From the NCBI GenBank assembly GCA_035656335.1, contig DASRSS010000018.1, forward strand, positions 1 to 8,743: 8,743 nt of DNA. Direction: 5' to 3'. Source of the DNA: DASRSS01 sp035656335 (GTDB lineage: Bacteria; Actinomycetota; Actinomycetes; Mycobacteriales; Jatrophihabitantaceae). This document shows, one piece after another, positions 1 to 5,118 of this stretch (positions within the stretch are counted from its first letter, which is position 1; every line of letters starts with the position of its first letter). The position numbers and the translations under genes were made by a program. The notes below the pieces were generated by a model. It was not told where the DNA came from. It searched no databases and worked only from the letters and a program-made list of their open reading frames with translations.

Positions 1-237
1 GACGCTGCCCTCGTCGGCGATGTCGACCAGGTCCGATAACGGCTGTGCCGTCACCGGGTCGAACTCCGCGGGCGGGACGAACACCCGGCCGTCGGACGCG
101 CGGGCGCCGAGGATGCGCCGCTCGGCCAGGCCGGTCATGAACGCGCTGAGCGTGGGACCCAGCGAGCGGGTGTAGTCGAAGGAGAGCTCGATCGGGGCCG
201 ACAGCGGCGCGGATGCAGACTGTGGAACGGTCACCAT
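1..237 (-). CDS. DUF35 / OB-fold acyl-CoA-associated protein, N-terminal part (cut by left edge)
   Basis: The 79 visible codons read leftward from an ATG at 237 and run off the window without a stop. After a short variable leader comes a segment with FDYTRSLGPTLSAF (residues 20-33), then RILGARASDGRVFVPPAEFD (41-60). This is the layout of the N-terminal helix and rubredoxin-like ribbon of DUF35 OB-fold proteins, and it resembles Rv3521 of M. tuberculosis as I recall it. Family members partner thiolases and lipid-transfer-type aldolases in steroid side-chain breakdown; for example, the DUF35 domain of ChsH2 is needed by Ltp2. The usual ribbon cysteines are absent here. A KstR-like palindrome lies 5 nt upstream of the start, and no clear Shine-Dalgarno sequence is seen. 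In M. tuberculosis the equivalent gene is followed by ltp4 and ltp3, so those genes might lie beyond the left edge; this is inference. The family call is fairly firm, the exact role is not. Confidence 0.72.
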   Translation of the reverse strand, partial: MVTVPQSASAPLSAPIELSFDYTRSLGPTLSAFMTGLAERRILGARASDGRVFVPPAEFDPVTAQPLSDLVDIADEGSV

Positions 238-242
238 CGCAG

Positions 243-256
243 TGAAACACGTTCTC
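243..256. promoter_or_regulatory. KstR-like operator for the DUF35 gene
   Basis: The sequence TGAAACACGTTCTC fits the published KstR consensus TNNAACNNGTTNNA at 7 of 8 defined positions; the last A is C. KstR is the TetR-family repressor of cholesterol catabolism and is released by steroid CoA thioesters. The site ends 5 nt before the ATG of the minus-strand gene, so a bound repressor would block initiation. The match is seen in the sequence; binding is inferred. Confidence 0.68.
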
Positions 257-343
257 GTATCGGCGACAAGAGCTGAACGGTCAGGCGGCTCAAGGCCCGG
301 TCATTGGGCGAACTCGCGCGGCCGTCAGGGCTTGTCGCGGAAC

Positions 344-357
344 TGAGACACGTTCTA
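344..357. promoter_or_regulatory. KstR-like operator and probable -10 for the acyl-CoA ligase operon
   Basis: TGAGACACGTTCTA matches TNNAACNNGTTNNA at 7 of 8 positions; the first A of AAC is G. Its right edge overlaps TAGATT at 356-361, which fits the actinobacterial -10 pattern TANNNT. Transcription would then start near 368, leaving a leader of about 20 nt that carries the AAGGGGAG ribosome-binding site. A repressor here would cover the -10 of the ligase-moxR-VWA transcript. Promoter details are inferred. Confidence 0.66.
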
Positions 358-390
358 GATTGGGTGCCTGCCTGACGAAGGGGAGCCACC

Positions 391-1929
391 GTGGCCGAGA
401 TCGGACTCTGGAACATCGCCCGCGAGCAGCCGGACCGGGTCGCGCTCGTCGACCCGAGCGGCGCGGAGGTCAGCTACGGCGAGCTCGCGGGCGCGGCCGA
501 CGGCTTCGGGCGCGGCCTGCAGGAGCTCGGGCTGAAGGCCGGCGACTGCGTCGTCGCGATGCTGCCGAACGGCGCCGAGCTCGTCGAGGTGTTCTTCGCG
601 GCCCTGGAGTGCGGGCTGTACATCGTCCCGATCAACTGGCACCTGACCGGTCCCGAGGTCGCGTACATCGTCGAGGACAGCGAGGCGAAGGCATTCATCG
701 GCCACGAGAAGTTCGCCGAGGCGGCGACGATCGCGGCTGCTGGTCTGCCCGAGTCGGCACGCTTCGCGGTCGGGGACATCGCGGGGTTCCGGCCGCTGTC
801 CGCGCTGGCGGTTGCCGGCGGCGCGCCGGAGAATCGCACCCAGGGCGCCCCGATGGTCTACACGTCGGGCACCACCGGTCGCCCGAAGGGGGTGAAGCGC
901 CCGCTCACCGGCGCCGACCCGTACGACGTGCCGCTGGCCTCGAGCGGGTTCTTCGCCGGCTTCGGCATCAAGCCGTTCGACGACAACGTGCACATCTGCG
1001 GCTCGCCGCTGTACCACACCGCGGTGCTGAACTTCGTGACGATCTCGATCCAGCTCGGGCACACCGCGGTGATCATGGGCCGGTTCGACGCGGAGGAGAT
1101 GCTGCGGCTGATCGACAAGTACAAGGTCACGCACAGCCACATGGTGCCGACGCAGTTCACCCGGCTGCTCGCGCTGCCGAAACAGGTGCGCGACAAGTAC
1201 GACATGTCCTCGCTGCGCACGATGATCCACGGCGCCGCCCCGTGCCCGAACGAGGTCAAGCACGCGATGCTCGACTGGTGGGGGCCGGTCGTCGTCGAGT
1301 ACTACGCGGCCACCGAGGGCGGCGGCGCGACGATCTTCGCCGACGAGTGGCTGAAGAAGCCCGGCTCGGTCGGCAAGGCGTGGTCGTACTCGGTGATCAA
1401 GATCCTGGACGAGCAGGGCAACGAGCTGCCGCCCAACGAGCCCGGCCTGGTCTACATGCAGATGGGCGGCTCCAGCTTCAGCTACCACAACAGCGAGGAG
1501 AAGACCCGCGAGTCGCGGGTCGGCGACCTGTTCACCGTCGGCGACATCGGCTACCTCGACGAGGACGGCTACCTGTTCCTCTGCGACCGCAAGAGCGACA
1601 TGATCATCTCCGGTGGCGTGAACATCTACCCGGCCGAGATCGAGGGCGAGCTGGTCATGCACCCGGCGATCGCCGACATCGCCGTGTTCGGCATCCCGGA
1701 CGACGAGTGGGGTGAGGCGATCAAGGCGGTCGTGCAGCCGGCACCGGGCGTGACCCCGTCCGACGCGCTGACGCAGGAGATCATGGCGTTCGCGGCGGAC
1801 CGGCTGGCGAAGTACAAGCTGCCGAAGGTCGTCGAGTACATGGACGAGCTGCCCCGCGACGACAACGGCAAGCTGTACAAGCGCAAGCTGCGCGACGCGA
1901 GCTGGGCCGGTCGCGCCAAGGCCATCTAG
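391..1929 (+). CDS. Acyl-CoA synthetase (fatty-acid/steroid-CoA ligase, FadD4-like class)
   Basis: A 512-residue adenylate-forming enzyme that should activate a carboxylic acid with ATP and CoA through an acyl-AMP intermediate. Landmarks are the phosphate loop YTSGTTGRPKG (157-167), YAATEG (305-310), TVGDIGY (382-388), the hinge DR (399-400), SGGVNIYPAEIE (407-418) and the catalytic lysine K494 in DNGKLYK. The HGAAPCP (280-286) and WWGPVVVEYY (296-305) segments resemble mycobacterial FadD4-type ligases. The start is GTG at 391, with AAGGGGAG at 378-385 and 5-nt spacing. No signal peptide or membrane segment is seen, so it is cytosolic. It is first in a probable operon with moxR (23-nt gap) and the VWA gene. 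The KstR-like operator upstream suggests a steroid-derived substrate, but the sequence does not identify it. The enzyme class is certain; the substrate and an orthologous symbol are not. Confidence 0.93.
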   Translation: MAEIGLWNIAREQPDRVALVDPSGAEVSYGELAGAADGFGRGLQELGLKAGDCVVAMLPNGAELVEVFFAALECGLYIVPINWHLTGPEVAYIVEDSEAKAFIGHEKFAEAATIAAAGLPESARFAVGDIAGFRPLSALAVAGGAPENRTQGAPMVYTSGTTGRPKGVKRPLTGADPYDVPLASSGFFAGFGIKPFDDNVHICGSPLYHTAVLNFVTISIQLGHTAVIMGRFDAEEMLRLIDKYKVTHSHMVPTQFTRLLALPKQVRDKYDMSSLRTMIHGAAPCPNEVKHAMLDWWGPVVVEYYAATEGGGATIFADEWLKKPGSVGKAWSYSVIKILDEQGNELPPNEPGLVYMQMGGSSFSYHNSEEKTRESRVGDLFTVGDIGYLDEDGYLFLCDRKSDMIISGGVNIYPAEIEGELVMHPAIADIAVFGIPDDEWGEAIKAVVQPAPGVTPSDALTQEIMAFAADRLAKYKLPKVVEYMDELPRDDNGKLYKRKLRDASWAGRAKAI

Positions 1930-1952
1930 CCGGCATCTGGCATCGTGAGAGG

Positions 1953-2822
1953 GTGTTCAACTCTCCGGACGAGGTCGCGCAGGCGCTAGCGGGAACCGGC
2001 TACCTGGCCGACTCGGCGACCGCGACTACCGTGTTCCTCGCGGCGAGCCTGCAACGTCCGATCCTGGTCGAGGGACCGGCCGGTGTCGGCAAGACCGAAC
2101 TGGCCAAGGCGGTCGCGCAGGCGAGTGGGTCGGAACTGATCCGGCTGCAGTGCTACGAGGGCCTGGACGAGGCCCGCGCGCTGTACGAGTGGAACTACAA
2201 GAAGCAGCTGCTGCGCATTCAATCGAGCACAGCGGCATCCTCGAGTTGGGAGCAGACGCACGACGACATCTTCACCGAGGAGTTCCTGCTCACCCGGCCG
2301 CTACTGTCCGCGATCCGCCGCGACGGTCCGACCGTGCTGCTGATCGACGAGGCGGACAAGACCGACGTCGAGGTCGAGGCGCTGCTGCTCGAGGTGCTGT
2401 CCGAGTTCCAGGTGACGATTCCCGAACTCGGGACGGTCACCGCCACCCGCCGCCCGTTCGTGGTGGTCACCTCGAATGCGACGCGCGAGCTGTCCGAGGC
2501 GCTCAAGCGGCGCTGCCTGTACCTGCACATCGGCTACCCGGCACCCGAGCGCGAGCGCGAGATCGTCCTCGCCCGGGTTCCCGGAATCGCGGCGGAACTC
2601 GCCGAGCAGGTCGTCCACACTGCGGCGGCGCTGCGCGGCCTGGAGCTGAAGAAGGCGCCGTCGGTGTCCGAGACGATCGACTGGGCGCGCACGCTACTCG
2701 CCCTCGGCGTCGACGACCTGGACGACGCGGCTACCGCGCGCACGCTCGGCGTGGTGCTCAAGCACGTGAGCGATCACGAGCGCGCCGCCAAGGAACTCGG
2801 GCTGCCGGCCGCCACGGGCTGA
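1953..2822 (+). CDS. MoxR-family AAA+ ATPase (CoxD-like)
   Basis: A 289-residue AAA+ ATPase. The core is complete: Walker A GPAGVGKT (41-48), Walker B VLLIDEAD (128-135), sensor-1 asparagine in TSNATREL (N175), and arginine-finger candidates in LKRRCLY (R186/R187). The segment LLTRPLLSAIRRDGP is typical of MoxR proteins. These act as chaperones that mature or insert cofactors into enzymes, usually with a VWA-domain partner, as CoxD and CoxE do for CO dehydrogenase. The partner is the next gene, 15 nt downstream. The GTG start at 1953 is supported by the conserved N-terminus (GYLAD, residues 16-20, before the P-loop). However, the only Shine-Dalgarno-like run (GAGAGG, 1947-1952) abuts the start, so translation may rely on reinitiation from the ligase stop 23 nt upstream. 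No metal-enzyme gene is nearby, so the client is unknown. Confidence 0.9.
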   Translation: MFNSPDEVAQALAGTGYLADSATATTVFLAASLQRPILVEGPAGVGKTELAKAVAQASGSELIRLQCYEGLDEARALYEWNYKKQLLRIQSSTAASSSWEQTHDDIFTEEFLLTRPLLSAIRRDGPTVLLIDEADKTDVEVEALLLEVLSEFQVTIPELGTVTATRRPFVVVTSNATRELSEALKRRCLYLHIGYPAPEREREIVLARVPGIAAELAEQVVHTAAALRGLELKKAPSVSETIDWARTLLALGVDDLDDAATARTLGVVLKHVSDHERAAKELGLPAATG

Positions 2823-2837
2823 GAGGCCGGCCGACTG

Positions 2838-4247
2838 ATGGGACTCGTCGAGCACCACACCGCGTTCCTCGCGGCGCTGCGGGAGGCGGGCCTGGCCGTG
2901 TCGGTGTCCGAGGGCCTGGACGCGGTCGCGGCCGTCCGCGCCGTCACGCTCGCCGACCGGGACCTGGTGCGGGAGGCCTACGCGGCCACGGTCGTGAAGC
3001 GGCCGGTGCACCGTCCGGTCTTCGACACGATCTTCGACCTGTACTACCCGGCCGTCGTCGGCGAGACCGAGGCGGTGCGGCGCAGCGACGGCAGCAGCGC
3101 CGCGCCGGAGGCCGTCCGCCCGGCGCCGGCGCCGTGGGAGGTGGACGACCCGGTCCGGCTGCGGCTGCGCGACGAGCTGCGGCAGTACCTGCTGACCGGT
3201 GACGAGCAGCTCGGCATCGGCGTCGCCCGCGACGCGGTCAGCGGCCTCGGCGCGCAGCCCGGGACGGCGGCCGGCCAGCCGTCGTGGTCGCCGCTGACGG
3301 TGATGAACCGGCTCTCGCCCGAGACGCTGCTGGCCGGACTGCTCGCGCAGTTGCTCGCCGGCAGGGAGGACGACGAATTCGCCGAGCGCCTGGAACGCGC
3401 CCGCATCGACCGCCGGATCCGCCGGTTCCGCGAGCTGGTCGACGCCGAGGCGCGCCGCCGGTACGCCGAGCAGCGCGGCGCGGAGGACGTCGCGCGGGCG
3501 GCGCGGCCGAGCATCGACCAGGTGTCGTTCGGCAGCGCCACCGCGGCCGAGCTGGCCGAACTGCGCCGCGAGGTCGCGCCGCTGGCCCGGCGGTTGGCCG
3601 CCCGGCTCGCGGTGAAGCAGCGCGCCGGCCGGCGCGGGCAGCTGGACTTCCGTCGGACGATCCGCGGCTCGCTGTCGACCGGGGGAGTTCCGCTCGAGAC
3701 GGTGCACCGTCCGCGCCGCCCCGCGAAGACGGACCTGGTGATCCTCGCGGACGTGAGCGAGTCCGTGCTCGCATCGGCGCGGTTCACGCTGATGCTGGTG
3801 CACGCCCTGCGCGAGCAGTTCTCCCGCGTGCGCACGTTCGCGTTCGTCGACGAGATCGACGAGGTCACCCGCTACTTCGGGCCCGGCACGGACGTCACCG
3901 ATGCTGTTGCGCGGCTGACGCAGCAGGCGCAGGTCACCTGGCTGCTCGGGCGCACCGACTACGGCCGCGCGTTCGAGCGGTTCGAGGAGAAGTACGCGGA
4001 CGCGGTGGGGCACCGGACCTCGCTGCTGATCCTCGGCGACGCGCGGTCGAACTACGGCGACGTCGCGCTGCCGGTGCTGCAGCGACTGGTCGAGCGCGCG
4101 CACGCGGCGCACTGGCTCAACCCCGAACGGCGCGCGGCCTGGGACACCGGCGACTCGGTCGCGTCCAGGTTCGACGCGATCGTGCCGATGGTCGAGTGCC
4201 GCAACCTGGCCCAGCTCGCCGACTTCGTCAAGGACCTGCCGCTGTAG
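2838..4247 (+). CDS. CoxE-like VWA-domain protein, partner of the MoxR ATPase
   Basis: A 469-residue soluble protein of the CoxE/VWA_CoxE family. The N-terminal region (GLAVSVSEGLDAV, 18-30; VKRPVHRPVFDTIFDLYY, 53-70) is the typical helical part. Residues 75-270 are charged and variable, rich in Arg, Glu and Ala. The C-terminal VWA domain begins near 296 with a complete metal-ion-dependent adhesion site: DVSES (305-309), the threonine in GRTDYG (T373) and an aspartate in LGDARSN (D401). VWA partners of MoxR ATPases are thought to bind the client and couple it to the AAA+ ring. The ATG at 2838 has GAGAGG at 2821-2826 as a ribosome-binding site. The stop codon lies 9 nt from that of echA19 on the opposite strand. 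The family is clear; the client enzyme and any link to sterol metabolism are inferred only from the operon. Confidence 0.9.
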   Translation: MGLVEHHTAFLAALREAGLAVSVSEGLDAVAAVRAVTLADRDLVREAYAATVVKRPVHRPVFDTIFDLYYPAVVGETEAVRRSDGSSAAPEAVRPAPAPWEVDDPVRLRLRDELRQYLLTGDEQLGIGVARDAVSGLGAQPGTAAGQPSWSPLTVMNRLSPETLLAGLLAQLLAGREDDEFAERLERARIDRRIRRFRELVDAEARRRYAEQRGAEDVARAARPSIDQVSFGSATAAELAELRREVAPLARRLAARLAVKQRAGRRGQLDFRRTIRGSLSTGGVPLETVHRPRRPAKTDLVILADVSESVLASARFTLMLVHALREQFSRVRTFAFVDEIDEVTRYFGPGTDVTDAVARLTQQAQVTWLLGRTDYGRAFERFEEKYADAVGHRTSLLILGDARSNYGDVALPVLQRLVERAHAAHWLNPERRAAWDTGDSVASRFDAIVPMVECRNLAQLADFVKDLPL

Positions 4248-4256
4248 CCGCCGAAG

Positions 4257-5054
4257 TCAGCGGCCCTTGAACTGCGGGGTGCGCTTCTCCGCGAACGCGC
4301 GCGGGCCCTCCTTGGCGTCCTCGCTCTGGAACACCGCGATGCCCAGCTTCGCGTCGATCGCGAACGCGTCGTTCTCGGGCATCGCCTCGGTCGCGCGGAT
4401 CGTCTGCAGGATCGCCTGGACGGCCAGCGGGCCGTTCGCGGCGATCTGGTCGGCCAGCTCCAGCGCCTTGTCCAGCGCGGTGCCGTCCGGCACGACGTGC
4501 CCGATCAGCCCGATCTCGTTCGCCTCGGCCGCGCGGATGTGCCGGCCGGTCAGCAGCAGGTCCGCCGCGATCGTGTACGGGATCTGGCGGACGAGCCGGA
4601 CGGCCGACCCGCCCAGCGGGAACAGCCCCCAGCGCGGCTCGCTCACGCCGAAGCGGGCGCTCTCGCCGGCGACCCGGATGTCGGTGGCCTGCAGGATCTC
4701 GGTGCCGCCCGCGATGGCCGGGCCCTCGACGGCCGCGATCAGCGGCTTGGACAGCCGCCGTCCCTTGAGCAGCGACTCGATGCGGGACAGGTCCATGGCG
4801 CCGGCGTTGTCGCCGGGATGCGACGCGGTCATCGCCTTCAGGTCGGCGCCCGCGCAGAACGCGCCACCGGCGCCGGTGAGGATCGCGACCCGGATCTCCG
4901 GGTCGGAGTCGACCTCGTTCCACGCCTGGGTCATCCGCGCGAGCATCGGCCCGGACAGCGCGTTCTTCGCCTCCGGCCGGTTCATCGTCACGATGAGGAC
5001 GTGACCCCGCTTTTCGACGAGGCAATGCTGATCATCAGGCGTAACCGTCGACAT
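4257..5054 (-). CDS. echA19: Steroid side-chain enoyl-CoA hydratase EchA19
   Basis: A 265-residue crotonase-family enzyme, close to the roughly 263 residues of M. tuberculosis EchA19 (Rv3516), to which it is strongly similar along its whole length as I recall that sequence. It should add water across the double bond of a steroid side-chain enoyl-CoA. Key features are the oxyanion-hole segments FCAGADLK (66-73) and IAGGTE (114-119), and both catalytic glutamates by family alignment, E119 and E139 (in GVSEPRW). KGRRLSKPLIAAVEGPAIAG (97-116) and the C-terminal KEGPRAFAEKR (248-258) are hallmarks. The ATG at 5054 is chosen because the homologous block (LVEKRGH) starts soon after; AGAGGA about 10 nt upstream is a weak ribosome-binding site. 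The frame stays open far upstream (to about 6713), but that part is a shadow of fadD19. The gene is divergent from fadD19 and shares its KstR-like operator. Two lysines reported as succinylation sites in M. tuberculosis are arginines here (R134, R141). Confidence 0.93.
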   Translation of the reverse strand: MSTVTPDDQHCLVEKRGHVLIVTMNRPEAKNALSGPMLARMTQAWNEVDSDPEIRVAILTGAGGAFCAGADLKAMTASHPGDNAGAMDLSRIESLLKGRRLSKPLIAAVEGPAIAGGTEILQATDIRVAGESARFGVSEPRWGLFPLGGSAVRLVRQIPYTIAADLLLTGRHIRAAEANEIGLIGHVVPDGTALDKALELADQIAANGPLAVQAILQTIRATEAMPENDAFAIDAKLGIAVFQSEDAKEGPRAFAEKRTPQFKGR

Positions 5055-5073
5055 CGGCGCGCGATCCTCTCGT

Positions 5074-5088
5074 GTGCAGGTCTTGCAC
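5074..5088. repeat. 15-bp near-palindrome in the echA19 leader
   Basis: GTGCAGG at 5074-5080 and CTTGCAC at 5082-5088 form an inverted repeat around a single T, with 6 of 7 positions complementary. It lies between the KstR-like site and the echA19 start, in the likely untranslated leader or just downstream of the transcription start. It could be a second operator or a small hairpin, but could also be chance. One half contains CAAG as in KstR2 sites; the other half does not fit. Confidence 0.35.
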
Positions 5089-5093
5089 GAAAC

Positions 5094-5107
5094 GATAACA
5101 GGTTCTA
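5094..5107. promoter_or_regulatory. KstR-like operator shared by echA19 and fadD19
   Basis: GATAACAGGTTCTA matches the KstR consensus TNNAACNNGTTNNA at 7 of 8 positions; the first T is G. It sits in the 63-nt gap between the two divergent starts, 10 nt before the fadD19 ATG and 39 nt before the echA19 ATG. On the minus strand TATCGT (5097-5092) could be the echA19 -10. On the plus strand TAGTTT (5106-5111) could be the fadD19 -10. One repressor dimer could therefore silence both genes. The divergent echA19/fadD19 pair in M. tuberculosis is part of the KstR regulon. The motif is seen; binding is inferred. Confidence 0.72.
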
Positions 5108-5118
5108 GTTTTTCCGCA
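5106..5118 (+). promoter_or_regulatory. Possible leaderless promoter of fadD19
   Basis: TAGTTT at 5106-5111 fits the TANNNT -10 pattern and is followed by 6 nt before the A of the fadD19 ATG at 5118. That places the predicted transcription start at or very near the start codon. No Shine-Dalgarno sequence is present (the bases before the ATG are TTTTTCCGC), and an in-frame TAG at 5106 excludes a longer protein. Leaderless messages are common in actinomycetes. This is inference from spacing. Confidence 0.4.

Larger units (their letters stand above)
238..390. other. Divergent intergenic promoter region with two KstR-like operators
   Basis: This 153-nt gap separates the minus-strand DUF35 gene from the plus-strand acyl-CoA ligase. 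It contains two 14-bp KstR-like palindromes about 101 bp apart centre to centre, each adjacent to one of the genes. A Shine-Dalgarno sequence for the ligase is at 378-385 (AAGGGGAG, 5 nt before the GTG). I see no credible gene in it. The short minus-strand open frame crossing it (231-416) overlaps both operators and resembles no known protein. Confidence 0.75.

Noticed and set aside
231..416. 61-residue minus-strand open frame across the divergent gap
   Set aside because: It overlaps two operators, the ligase start and the DUF35 start, and has no similarity I recognise.
355..1662. Long minus-strand open frame of 435 residues opposite the first ligase
   Set aside because: Antisense shadow of a GC-rich gene: the composition is dominated by Arg, Ala, Val, Asp and His, there are no recognisable motifs, and it covers the operator of the plus-strand gene.
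1930..1952. Promoter or terminator between the ligase and moxR
   Set aside because: The gap is only 23 nt, with a small GGCATC direct repeat, no hairpin with a T run and no operator, so co-transcription is simpler.
2694..4112. Long minus-strand open frame of 472 residues opposite moxR/VWA
   Set aside because: It is antisense to the clear CoxE-like gene, and its biased composition shows no family motif.
1953..4247. CO dehydrogenase (cox) cluster
   Set aside because: Only CoxD/CoxE-like proteins are present. None of the large, medium or small CO dehydrogenase subunits or molybdenum-cofactor genes is seen in the window.
5074..5088. KstR2 operator
   Set aside because: Only one half-site (CAAG on the minus strand) fits the KstR2 consensus; the second half reads CTGC instead of CTTG.
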